The position numbers and the translations under genes were made by a program. From Streptomyces sp. BK208 (GTDB lineage Bacteria; Actinomycetota; Actinomycetes; Streptomycetales; Streptomycetaceae), in contig NZ_SOAV01000007.1 of the NCBI RefSeq assembly GCF_004364245.1, forward strand, positions 1 to 64,000: 64,000 nucleotides of DNA, given 5' to 3'. The stretch's first letter is position 1, and every line of letters starts with the position of its first letter. Positions 17,066 to 27,455 of this stretch are shown piece by piece. Under the pieces are notes generated by a model. It was not told the origin of the DNA. It saw only the letters and a program-made list of their open reading frames with translations, and searched no databases.

Positions 17066-18868
17066 TCAGCCGCCGTAGGCGCCGCTGGCCGTCAGCCTGA
17101 GGGCCGTGTCGATCAGGGGCACGTGGCTGAAGGCCTGCGGGAAGTTGCCGACCTGGCGCTGCAGGCGGGGGTCCCACTCCTCGGCCAGCAGACCGAGGTC
17201 GTTGCGCAGGGACAGCAGCTTCTCGAAGAGCTTCCTCGCCTCGTCCACCCGGCCGATCATCGCCAGGTCGTCCGCCATCCAGAACGAGCAGGCCAGGAAG
17301 GCGCCCTCGTCGCCCGGCAGGCCGTCGACGCCCTCCGCCTCGCCGTCCGTCGGGTAGCGCAGGATGAAGCCGTCCGAGGTGGACAGCTCGCGCTGGATGG
17401 CCTCGATGGTGCCGATGACCCGCTTGTCGTCCGGCGGCAGGAAGCCCATCTGCGGGATCAGCAGCAGCGAGGCGTCCAGCGCCTGCGAGCCGTAGGACTG
17501 CGTGAAGGTGTTGCGTTCCTTGTCGTAGCCCTTCTCGCACACGTCCCGGTGGATGTCGTCGCGCAGCTGCTTCCAGCGCTCCAGCGGGCCGTCGGCGTCG
17601 CCGGACTCGATCAGCTTGATGGTGCGGTCGACGGCGACCCAGGCCATCACCTTGGAGTGCACGAAGTGGCGGCGCGGGCCGCGCACCTCCCAGATGCCCT
17701 CGTCCGGCTCGTGCCAGTGGGACTCCAGGTAGCGGATCAGCTTGAGCTGGAGCACCGAGGCGTAGTCGTTGCGGGCCAGGCCCGTCATGTGGCCCAGGTG
17801 CAGGGCCTCGGTCACCTCGCCGTAGACGTCCAGCTGGAGCTGGTGGGCCGCGCCGTTGCCCACCCGGACCGGGGTGGAGTTCTCGTAGCCGGGCAGCCAG
17901 TCCAGCTCCGCCTCGCCCAGCTCCCGCTCACCGGCGATGCCGTACATGATCTGCAGGTTCTCCGGGTCGCCCGCGACCGCGCGCAGCAGCCACTCGCGCC
18001 AGGCGCGGGCCTCCTCGCGGTAGCCGGTGCGCAGCAGCGACGACAGCGTGATCGCGGCGTCGCGCAGCCACGTGTAGCGGTAGTCCCAGTTGCGGACGCC
18101 GCCGATGTCCTCCGGCAGGGAGGTGGTGGGCGCGGCGACGATGCCGCCGGTGGGGGCGTACGTCAGGGCCTTCAGCGTGATCAGGGAGCGGACCACGGCC
18201 TCCCGGTAGGGACCGTGGTAAGTACAGTGCTCGACCCAGTCGCGCCAGAAGTCCTCGGTGGCCACCAGCGACTGCTCCGGCTCAGGAAGCGCCGGCGGCT
18301 CCTTGTGCGAGGGCTCCCACGAGATCGTGAACGCGATCCGGTCACCCGGGGCGACCGTGAAGTCCGCGTACGTGGTCAGCGCCTTGCCGTAGGTCTCCGC
18401 CTCCGTGTCGAACCAGACGGAGTCCGGGCCCGCGACGGCCACCGTGCGGCCCTCGTGCTTGTGCACCCAGGGCACCACCCGGCCGTAGCTGAACCGCATC
18501 CGCAGCTCCGAGCGCATCGGCACCCGGCCGGAGACGCCCTCCACGATCCGGATCAGCTGCGGCGCGCCGTCGCGCGGCGGCATGAAATCGATCACGCGCA
18601 CGGTGCCGCGCGGGGTGTCCCACTCGGACTCCAGGATCAGCGAGTCGCCGCGATAGGTCCGCCGGGCCGAGGTGGGCGGCTCGGCGCCGGGGGCATAGGC
18701 GGGGCCGAGCCGCCAGAAGCCGTGCTCCCCGGTGCCCAGCAGGCCGGCGAAGATGGCATGCGAGTCGAAGCGGGGCAGGCACAGCCAGTCGACTGTGCCG
18801 TCCCGGCAGACCAGGGCAGCGGTCTGCATGTCTCCGATGAGTGCGTAGTCTTCGATGCGCCCGGCCAC
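17066..18868 (-). CDS. Glycoside hydrolase family 15 protein (trehalase/glucoamylase-like)
   Basis: A 600-residue cytoplasmic GH15 enzyme. The N-terminal beta-sandwich begins GRIEDYALIGDMQTAALV, and the (alpha/alpha)6 barrel has NWDYRYTWLRDAAIT (about residue 260, general-acid region) and LLAEEWDP (about 560, general-base Glu). Mycobacterial homologues of this form hydrolyse trehalose, which would fit trehalose turnover in Streptomyces. No signal peptide is present. The GTG at 18868 has CTGGAG at 6 bases; a GTG eight codons earlier at 18892 lacks a site. Confidence 0.9.
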   Translation of the reverse strand: MAGRIEDYALIGDMQTAALVCRDGTVDWLCLPRFDSHAIFAGLLGTGEHGFWRLGPAYAPGAEPPTSARRTYRGDSLILESEWDTPRGTVRVIDFMPPRDGAPQLIRIVEGVSGRVPMRSELRMRFSYGRVVPWVHKHEGRTVAVAGPDSVWFDTEAETYGKALTTYADFTVAPGDRIAFTISWEPSHKEPPALPEPEQSLVATEDFWRDWVEHCTYHGPYREAVVRSLITLKALTYAPTGGIVAAPTTSLPEDIGGVRNWDYRYTWLRDAAITLSSLLRTGYREEARAWREWLLRAVAGDPENLQIMYGIAGERELGEAELDWLPGYENSTPVRVGNGAAHQLQLDVYGEVTEALHLGHMTGLARNDYASVLQLKLIRYLESHWHEPDEGIWEVRGPRRHFVHSKVMAWVAVDRTIKLIESGDADGPLERWKQLRDDIHRDVCEKGYDKERNTFTQSYGSQALDASLLLIPQMGFLPPDDKRVIGTIEAIQRELSTSDGFILRYPTDGEAEGVDGLPGDEGAFLACSFWMADDLAMIGRVDEARKLFEKLLSLRNDLGLLAEEWDPRLQRQVGNFPQAFSHVPLIDTALRLTASGAYGG

Positions 18869-19468
18869 GTGCAACTCCAGTCGAACGGCCACGTCACCCC
18901 GCGTGGGGGCGGTCGCTAATACGGTCAGCGGTCAAGGTGTGGGGTCAGAGGAATGGGTCGGGGACGTGCTTCGGGGGATGTGTTCCGAGGGACGGGTGCC
19001 CCGCGTGTCATGCCTCATTGAGCCATGAAGCAAAGCAGCCGTCCGGCCGTGAAGCCAAACGTGGTACCCCGGACAACCATTGTTGCGCAGCGAACTGACG
19101 AGCTCCCGTGGTCCGGTTGCCGACAGGCGAGGGGTGGTGCCGTGTCGCCGGGCGGGCTCGGCAGCGAACGTCCGAGCAGGATACGACGCACGTAGATGAT
19201 CCGGGTGCCGCTCCGGGCAACCCGGGTCCGCCGAACGAGTGACCGTGCGGTGAGGAAACTGTGACCGTCCCACCTGCGTGTCCGGCCGTGCGCGGAGGGT
19301 GGCCGGAAGCCATCGTCCCCAGGCGCTGTTACGCTGGTAGCCCGTGGACCGGTGGGAGAAGAACCCCGGAACCGCAGCGACGGCGCCGCCGCCGACCCCC
19401 GGTACGACCGGGGCGGAGGACGGACGCACCGCACCCCAGACCGCGACCACGGGAGCCCCCTCTTGGCC
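18869..19468. other. Divergent intergenic region before pyrG, no gene
   Basis: About 600 bases separate the divergent GH15 and pyrG genes. Open frames here lack codon bias. A possible pyrG -10 is TACGCT near 19329, and TATTAG near 18918 on the minus strand may serve GH15. No riboswitch or tRNA was recognised. Confidence 0.55.
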
Positions 19469-21136
<1,668 letters not shown>

Positions 21137-21222
21137 CACACCAGTTGTACGGTTGGCCGGGGCACGCGCACTCGACGGCGCGGGCCCCGGCTTTCGCGTA
21201 CGTCTGGAAGGGCGGGTCACCG

Positions 21223-21858
21223 ATGACGGGCAGCACGATCAAGGACGTTCCCGAGGAGTGGGAGATCCGGGGCAGCCGGACGCCCTTCCGGGGCAAGAAG
21301 ACCTCGGTGCGCACGGACGACGTGGTCATGCCCGACGGCTCCGTGACCTCCCGCGACTACCAGGTCCACCCCGGTTCCGTGGCCGTCCTCGCCCTGGACG
21401 GCGAGGGCCGGGTGCTGGTCATCCGCCAGTACCGGCACCCCGTGCGGGAGCGGCTGTGGGAGATCCCGGCCGGCCTGCTCGACGTCCCCGGCGAGAACCC
21501 GCTGCACGCCGCCCAGCGCGAGCTGTACGAGGAGGCGCACGTCAAGGCCGAGGACTGGCGGGTGCTGACCGACGTCTACACCACCCCCGGCGGCTGCGAC
21601 GAGGCCGTACGGATCTTCCTGGCCCGGGACCTGTCGGAGGCCGCGGGCGAGCGCTTCGAGGTCGAGGACGAAGAGGCCGACATGGAGCTGGAGCGGGTGC
21701 CCGTCGCGGACCTGGTCCGGGGCGTGCTCGCGGGGGAGCTGCACAACAACTGCCTGGTCGTGGGCGTGCTGTCGCTGGTCGCCGCTCAGCAGGGCGACGG
21801 CCTCGACGCGCTCCGCCCGGCCGGGGCGCCGTGGCCCGCCCGCCCCTTCGAGGCCTGA
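21223..21858 (+). CDS. Nudix hydrolase, ADP-ribose pyrophosphatase-like
   Basis: A 211-residue Nudix protein that likely splits ADP-ribose to AMP and ribose 5-phosphate. The substrate-strand motif VIRQYRHPVRERLWEIPAG and the Nudix helix AAQRELYEEAHV are visible; the box is slightly atypical, with one extra residue before its first Glu and Ala-His instead of x-Gly at the end. The ATG at 21223 follows GGAAGG at 11 bases. It sits directly downstream of pyrG. Confidence 0.87.
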   Translation: MTGSTIKDVPEEWEIRGSRTPFRGKKTSVRTDDVVMPDGSVTSRDYQVHPGSVAVLALDGEGRVLVIRQYRHPVRERLWEIPAGLLDVPGENPLHAAQRELYEEAHVKAEDWRVLTDVYTTPGGCDEAVRIFLARDLSEAAGERFEVEDEEADMELERVPVADLVRGVLAGELHNNCLVVGVLSLVAAQQGDGLDALRPAGAPWPARPFEA

Positions 21859-22019
21859 GGGCCCCTGAACCGTCGCCGGTGTGACGATCGGTTGATCCGA
21901 TCGGGGGATCCGTCCGCCGCGCTCCGCCGGGAACGTCGCAGAGCGTGAACTAGGCTCGGAAACGCCCGAACCGGGCTTCCGGCGGGCACCGGCGTGCGGT
22001 GGGATCGGGAGTGTGGCCC

Positions 22020-24047
22020 GTGACGGATCAGGCGGTGGACACGGACGGCGTACGACTGTCTCAGGAGCCTGCTGAGGAGCGCGGATTCCTGGGCCGCACC
22101 CGGGAGTTGAAGGAGCTGCGCGCCGACATCGAGCGCGCGGGCCTGGACACCCTCTCCGGCCGCAAGGCCCCTCGCGCGCGCGTCCTGCTCATCGCGGGCC
22201 GGCCCGGCTCGGGGCGCACCGCGCTCGCCGAGGAACTGGCCGCCCAGGTCGCGCACGACTACCCGGACGGGGTGCTGCGGGCCCGGCTGAGCGAGCCGGA
22301 CGGCACCCGGGTGCCCGTCGACCGCCTCGCCCGGGACCTGCTCGCCGAGCTGGACCGCACGGCGCCGCCCGGGGCCGACGAGGACGACCTCACCGAGGCC
22401 CTGCGCACCGCGCTCGCCGAGCGCAGGGCCCTGCTGCTGCTCGACGCCGTCGCGGACGCCGAACAGGTCGACGCGCTGCTGCCGGACACCCCGGGCTGCC
22501 TGGCCGTCGCCGTGGCCGAGGGGCCGCTGACCGGCATCTCGGACGTCCGCCCGTGCACGCTGGGCGGGCTCGACACCAAGTCGGCCGTGGAGCTGCTGTC
22601 CCGCCACACCGGCTCGGTCCGCGTCACCGTCGACCCCCGGGCCGCCGAGCAACTGGTCGAGCTGTGCCAGGCGCAGCCCGCCGCGCTGACCCTGGCCGGC
22701 GGCTGGCTCGCGGCCCGCCCCCAGTCGGCCGTCGCCGACCTCGCCAAGCACCTGCACGCCGAGCACGAGGAGGCGGACGCGATCGGCCGCGTATTCCGAC
22801 TCGTGTACGCGTCCCTGCCCGGCGCCGCCGCCCGGATGCTGCGGCTGCTCTCCCTCGCCCCGGCCGGCCTGGTCGACCCGCACACCGCCTCCGCGCTCGC
22901 CGGCTGCTCCGTGAGCGGCGCCCGCGCCACCCTGGACGACTTCGCCGCCCTCGGTCTGCTGCGGGCCGTCGACTCGCCGCTGCCCGCGTACGAGGTCCCC
23001 GGGTGCCTGCACGACCGGCTGGACCGCCTCGCGCGCAAGCACGACCGGCCCGCCGAGCTCCAGCTGGCCCGCGCCCGGATGCTGGAGCGGACGGTGCGGC
23101 TGCTGCAGTCCTGCCGGGCGGTCACCGAGACCGACAGCCCGCAGGCCCGCGAGAAGCTCCTCGCCACGCCGCGCGACCTGCGCTTCCCGCACCCCGGTGC
23201 GGCCGCGGACTGGCTGCGCTCCCGGCGCCCCGCCCTGCTCGCCGCGGCCCGTCTCGCGGTCGCCGACGGGGAGCTGGACACCCTCGCCCGCCGCCTGATG
23301 TCCCAGCTCGTGCGGGCGATGGTGGCCCACTTCGGCACCCGGGCGGCCGCCCCCGACCTGTACGGCATCCACCGTCTCGTCCTCGACGTGGCCGAGCGCC
23401 GCGAACTGCCCCGGGAGAAGGCGGCGGCCCTGCTGAACCTGGCCGACCTGGACGCCCGTACCGGCCGTACCGCCGAGGCCCTGGTGCGCTACCGGGCCGC
23501 GCTGGACGCCGGACGCGAGGCGAACGACCCGTATGCGACCGGCCGCGCGATGGAATCCGTGGGCGGCGCCCACCTGGAGCTCGGGGACTACGACCGCGCC
23601 GCCGACTGGTTCGGCCGGGCCCTCGCCCAGCGCCTCGCCCGGGACGAGCGCGCCGACGCCGCCCGCGTCTGGGGCCGGGTCGCCACCGCCCACACCTACG
23701 CCGGACGCTACGGCGAGGCGGTGCGGTCCTGGCGGGCGGCCGTCTCCGGGTACCGCAGGACCGGCGACGTGGCCGCGCACGCGCGGGCGCTGTCCGAGCT
23801 GGCCCGGGTCCAGGAGTACGCCGGGCGCCCCGAGGAGTCGCTGCGCACCTGCCGGGAGGCGGTCGACTGGGCCCGCCGGGCCGAGGACGTACGGCTCCAG
23901 GCCGCCCTCCACCTGCGGCTCGCCGACACGCTCGACCGGCTCGGCGACCCCACCGCGGCGGGCCTGGAACGGGGTGCGGCCGAACGAATGCTGAGGGAAG
24001 ATGCCGCAGACGCCTGCGAAATCCGCAGCGCAGCGTCTGAAGATTAA
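22020..24047 (+). CDS. NB-ARC-like NTPase with TPR domain
   Basis: A 675-residue protein. Residues about 50-330 form a STAND/AAA-type NTPase with P-loop AGRPGSGRTALAEEL (about 60) and Walker B-like RALLLLDAV; residues about 450-650 are TPR repeats (LLNLADLDARTGRTAEALVR, SVGGAHLELGDYDRAADWFG, GRVATAHTYAGRYGEAVRSW). It looks like an AfsR-type regulator that lacks the N-terminal DNA-binding domain, so it may act through protein partners. The GTG at 22020 has GGGAG at 8 bases; in-frame GTGs at 22011 and 21999 are alternatives. Lower third-position purity near the 3' end is minor. Confidence 0.85.
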   Translation: MTDQAVDTDGVRLSQEPAEERGFLGRTRELKELRADIERAGLDTLSGRKAPRARVLLIAGRPGSGRTALAEELAAQVAHDYPDGVLRARLSEPDGTRVPVDRLARDLLAELDRTAPPGADEDDLTEALRTALAERRALLLLDAVADAEQVDALLPDTPGCLAVAVAEGPLTGISDVRPCTLGGLDTKSAVELLSRHTGSVRVTVDPRAAEQLVELCQAQPAALTLAGGWLAARPQSAVADLAKHLHAEHEEADAIGRVFRLVYASLPGAAARMLRLLSLAPAGLVDPHTASALAGCSVSGARATLDDFAALGLLRAVDSPLPAYEVPGCLHDRLDRLARKHDRPAELQLARARMLERTVRLLQSCRAVTETDSPQAREKLLATPRDLRFPHPGAAADWLRSRRPALLAAARLAVADGELDTLARRLMSQLVRAMVAHFGTRAAAPDLYGIHRLVLDVAERRELPREKAAALLNLADLDARTGRTAEALVRYRAALDAGREANDPYATGRAMESVGGAHLELGDYDRAADWFGRALAQRLARDERADAARVWGRVATAHTYAGRYGEAVRSWRAAVSGYRRTGDVAAHARALSELARVQEYAGRPEESLRTCREAVDWARRAEDVRLQAALHLRLADTLDRLGDPTAAGLERGAAERMLREDAADACEIRSAASED

Positions 24048-24189
24048 TGCTTTGAAAGGCTAGACAGAGAGAACGCCTTCATTAGACTGGCTGTGCCGCA
24101 CGTTCTCCTGCGGTCTCTCCCGGTGTGCCCATGCTTGAGTGGGTATGCCTTGTAATAGCCCACTCTCTGAGCCAAGGACCGTGATCCAC

Positions 24190-25305
24190 GTGAAGGTCGG
24201 CATCCCCCGCGAGGTCAAGAACAACGAGTTCCGGGTGGCCATCACCCCCGCCGGCGTGCACGAGCTGGTGCGCCACGGTCACCAGGTCGTCGTCGAGCGC
24301 GACGCCGGCGTCGGCTCCTCGATCCCCAACGAGGAGTACGTCGCGGCCGGTGCGCGCATCCTCGACACCGCCGACGAGGTCTGGGCCACCGCGGACCTGC
24401 TCCTGAAGGTCAAGGAGCCGATCGCGGAGGAGTACCACCGCCTGCGCAAGGACCAGACGCTCTTCACCTACCTGCACCTGGCCGCGTCCAAGGAGTGCAC
24501 GGACGCCCTCATCGAGTCCGGCACCACCGCCATCGCCTACGAGACCGTCGAGCTGCCCAGCCGCGCCCTGCCGCTGCTGGCCCCGATGTCCGAGGTCGCG
24601 GGCCGGCTGGCCCCCCAGGTCGGCGCCTACCACCTGATGGCGGCCAACGGCGGCCGCGGCGTGCTCCCGGGCGGGGTCCCCGGTGTGCTCGCGGGGCGGG
24701 CCGTGGTCATCGGCGGCGGCGTCTCCGGCTGGAACGCCGCGCAGATCGCCATCGGCATGGGCTTCCACGTGACCCTGCTCGACAAGGACATCAACAAGCT
24801 CAAGGAAGCCGACAAGATCTTCGGCACGAAGATCCAGACCGTCGTCTCCAACGCCTTCGAGCTGGAGAAGGCCTGCCTGGAGGCCGACCTCGTGATCGGC
24901 GCCGTGCTGATCCCGGGCGCCAAGGCCCCGAAGCTGGTCACCAACGAGCTGGTGTCCCGGATGAAGCCCGGGAGTGTCCTTGTCGACATCGCGATCGACC
25001 AGGGCGGCTGCTTCGAGGACTCCCACCCGACCACCCACGCCGAGCCGACCTTCCCGGTCCACAACTCGGTCTTCTACTGCGTCGCCAACATGCCCGGTGC
25101 GGTGCCCAACACCTCCACCTACGCGCTGACCAACGCCACGCTGCCGTACATCGTGGAGCTCGCCAACCGCGGCTGGGCCGAGGCGCTGCGGCGCGATCCC
25201 GCGCTGGCCAAGGGCCTCAACACCCATGACGGCAAGGTCGTTTACAAGGAGGTCGCCGAGGCGCACGGCCTGAAGCACGTCGAGCTGGCCTCGCTGCTCG
25301 CCTGA
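24190..25305 (+). CDS. ald: Alanine dehydrogenase
   Basis: A 371-residue NAD-dependent enzyme interconverting L-alanine and pyruvate plus ammonia. It begins MKVGIPREVKNNEFRVAITP, with the catalytic lysine region DLLLKVKEP, the histidine in FTYLHLA and the NAD site VIGGGVSGWNAAQIA (about 176). The GTG at 24190 gives the usual 371-residue length and has AAGGA 11 bases upstream; a GTG at 24181 is too close to that site. It is followed by a strong terminator, so it is probably transcribed alone. Confidence 0.95.
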   Translation: MKVGIPREVKNNEFRVAITPAGVHELVRHGHQVVVERDAGVGSSIPNEEYVAAGARILDTADEVWATADLLLKVKEPIAEEYHRLRKDQTLFTYLHLAASKECTDALIESGTTAIAYETVELPSRALPLLAPMSEVAGRLAPQVGAYHLMAANGGRGVLPGGVPGVLAGRAVVIGGGVSGWNAAQIAIGMGFHVTLLDKDINKLKEADKIFGTKIQTVVSNAFELEKACLEADLVIGAVLIPGAKAPKLVTNELVSRMKPGSVLVDIAIDQGGCFEDSHPTTHAEPTFPVHNSVFYCVANMPGAVPNTSTYALTNATLPYIVELANRGWAEALRRDPALAKGLNTHDGKVVYKEVAEAHGLKHVELASLLA

Positions 25306-25701
25306 CCTGCCCGACCCGTCGGCCCGGCCGCTCCGCGCGGCCGGTAAGTCGGCTAAGTCATCAACCGGGAAAGGCGATACGTCAACAGTCGTCGTCAACC
25401 CCGCACACCCGGCCGGACCTTGCCCGACAAGGTCCGGCCGGGTGTGTGTATGGTCACTTTGCGATTCTCGGTCAACTCGCCTCGAACGTAACGCTTCAAC
25501 CGATTCGCGCACCGGTGAAACCTGCTGTGCGACGGCCGTACGCCCTTGACAGAGGGATGTTTCATTGCCGACACATCGGGCCGGGTCCGGCGGATTGTGT
25601 TGCTGCGGACGGCCGACACGCCATAGAGTCGCCGAACGTCGGCATGGTGCCACGCTGACCTGTCTAGAAGTTCCCTGGTCACCAAGGAGGTAAGACGACT
25701 T
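25306..25701. other. Intergenic region with ald terminator and parA-like promoter
   Basis: About 396 bases. The left third holds the ald terminator. The right part is less GC-rich and must carry the promoter of the parA-scpAB operon. No parS-like GTTTCACGTGAAAC site was found here. No open frame in this gap shows codon bias. Confidence 0.6.
25404..25446 (+). terminator. Terminator after ald
   Basis: An 18-bp perfect stem (25404-25421 with 25429-25446) with a 7-nt loop lies 98 bases past the ald stop. There is no T-tract. Confidence 0.85.
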
Positions 25702-26874
25702 GTGAATGAGTCGACATTTACTCCCGGGGGTGGTCAACCAGGAATGCCGGCACGAACCCACGGTCCCGGGCAACTCGAGGCTGTCGGCTCCGTAGCTGTA
25801 CGCACCTCCGCAGCCGACCACCAGAGTCCGCAGGCAACTCGGACAGCACACATGAGTATGGATGGCCAACACGTGAACGCCATGGCCGGCGACGGAAGTG
25901 GCGCGCCCCGCAACCACTTCGCCGACTACGACGAACTGCCCGAGGGGCACTTCTACGACCCGGACGCGGAGTACGAGCCGGATCCCGAGTACGCCGCCAC
26001 GCTCGCGCCCGACGCGGCCCGCCAGCGCCGTGAGCGCATCGGTCCGACCGGACGCCCGCTGCCGTACTTCCCGATCCCCGGCCCGCTGACCGAGCACGGC
26101 CCCGCCAAGATCATCGCGATGTGCAACCAGAAGGGCGGCGTCGGCAAGACCACGTCGACCATCAACCTGGGTGCCGCGCTCGCCGAGTACGGGCGCCGGG
26201 TGCTGCTCGTCGACTTCGACCCGCAGGGCGCGCTGTCGGTCGGACTCGGCGTCAACCCGATGGAGCTCGACCTCACCGTCTACAACCTGCTCATGGAGCG
26301 GGGCATGGCGGCCGACGAGGTGCTGCTGAAGACCGCGGTCCCCAACATGGACCTGCTGCCGAGCAACATCGACCTGTCGGCGGCCGAGGTGCAGCTGGTG
26401 AGCGAGGTCGCGCGCGAGTCCACGCTGCAGCGGGCACTCAAGCCGCTGATGGACGACTACGACTACATCGTGATCGACTGCCAGCCCTCGCTCGGCCTGC
26501 TCACGGTCAACGCGCTGACCGCCGCGCACAAGGTGATCGTGCCGCTGGAGTGCGAGTTCTTCGCGCTGCGCGGCGTGGCGCTGCTGACCGAGACGATCGA
26601 GAAGGTCCAGGAGCGGCTCAACCCCGACCTGGAGCTCGACGGCATCCTCGCCACGATGTACGACTCGCGCACGGTGCACAGCCGTGAGGTGCTCGCGCGG
26701 GTCGTCGAGGCGTTCGACGACCACGTCTACCACACGGTCATCGGGCGCACGGTCCGCTTCCCGGAGACCACGGTCGCCGGTGAGCCGATCACCACGTACG
26801 CGTCCAACTCCGTCGGTGCCGCCGCCTACCGCCAGCTCGCCAGGGAGGTGCTCGCCCGGTGTCACGCCGAGTGA
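25702..26874 (+). CDS. ParA-family ATPase (orphan, in scpAB operon)
   Basis: A 390-residue ParA/Soj-like ATPase. About 135 N-terminal residues are Pro/Asp/Glu-rich and disordered, then the ATPase core has the deviant Walker A CNQKGGVGKTTSTINLG (about 142), LLVDFDPQGALSVGLG, and IVIDCQPSLGLLTVNAL. It is not the canonical oriC-proximal parA: there is no parB next door, and the next gene encodes a ribbon-helix-helix-like protein. The GTG start follows a near-perfect AAGGAGGT at 10 bases. It heads the operon with the partner, scpA, scpB and rluB, which points to chromosome organisation or segregation. Confidence 0.9.
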   Translation: MNESTFTPGGGQPGMPARTHGPGQLEAVGSVAVRTSAADHQSPQATRTAHMSMDGQHVNAMAGDGSGAPRNHFADYDELPEGHFYDPDAEYEPDPEYAATLAPDAARQRRERIGPTGRPLPYFPIPGPLTEHGPAKIIAMCNQKGGVGKTTSTINLGAALAEYGRRVLLVDFDPQGALSVGLGVNPMELDLTVYNLLMERGMAADEVLLKTAVPNMDLLPSNIDLSAAEVQLVSEVARESTLQRALKPLMDDYDYIVIDCQPSLGLLTVNALTAAHKVIVPLECEFFALRGVALLTETIEKVQERLNPDLELDGILATMYDSRTVHSREVLARVVEAFDDHVYHTVIGRTVRFPETTVAGEPITTYASNSVGAAAYRQLAREVLARCHAE

Positions 26875-27437
26875 GTCTGCCGGGGGCCGACGAACTCTTC
26901 CGTACGACAGGGGGAACGGCGCTCCAGGCGTCCACCCCGCGGCGACCGGCGGGCGGCGAGGCCCGGGTGCCGGCCCCGGCGGGGGAGAGCGACCAGGCCG
27001 CCGCCGAGGACGCACCGCAGTCGGTGCCCGCACAGGGCGGTGACGGCGAGGGCGCGGAGCACGCCGCGGCGGACGCGGAACCGGGTCCGGCGGGCGAGTC
27101 GCGCACCCGGGGCACGGAGCGCTCCGCACGGGGCTCCGAACCGGGAACGGCGGCGCAGGAAGGTTCTGCCGCTCAGGGCGGCGACCGGTCACGCAAGCGC
27201 GGCAGGGCCGCCGCACGCCGCCCCAGCGGGCGGGAGCGTCACGACGAGAAGATCACCGTGTACGTCTCCGCCGAGGAGCTGATGGACCTGGAGCACGCTC
27301 GCCTGGTGCTCCGCGGCGAGCACGGCCTGGCCGTCGACCGCGGCCGCATCGTCCGCGAAGCGGTCGCCGTGGTCCTCGCCGACCTGGAGAGCCGCGGGGA
27401 CGCCAGCATCCTCGTACGACGGCTGCGCGGTCGGTAG
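26859..27437 (+). CDS. Putative ribbon-helix-helix partner of the ParA-like ATPase
   Basis: A 192-residue protein. Residues 1-125 are Ala/Gly/Pro/Glu-rich and disordered; the basic linker RSRKRGRAAARRPSGRERHD leads into a compact C-terminal domain (residues 128-192) with strand EKITVYVSAEELMDLEHAR and helix GRIVREAVAVVLADLE, the strand-helix-helix order of RHH DNA-binding proteins. The GTG start overlaps the parA-like stop by 16 bases and has AGGGAGG upstream. By analogy with ParG and omega proteins, it may be the DNA-binding partner of the ATPase; this is inference. Confidence 0.75.
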   Translation: MSRRVSLPGADELFRTTGGTALQASTPRRPAGGEARVPAPAGESDQAAAEDAPQSVPAQGGDGEGAEHAAADAEPGPAGESRTRGTERSARGSEPGTAAQEGSAAQGGDRSRKRGRAAARRPSGRERHDEKITVYVSAEELMDLEHARLVLRGEHGLAVDRGRIVREAVAVVLADLESRGDASILVRRLRGR

Positions 27438-27455
27438 CGGTAGCCTGCGGGGGCC

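Noticed and set aside
25447..25700. parS site for the ParA-like ATPase
   Set aside because: Half-site-like strings (GTTTCA, TGAAAC) occur but no GTTTCACGTGAAAC-like palindrome is present.
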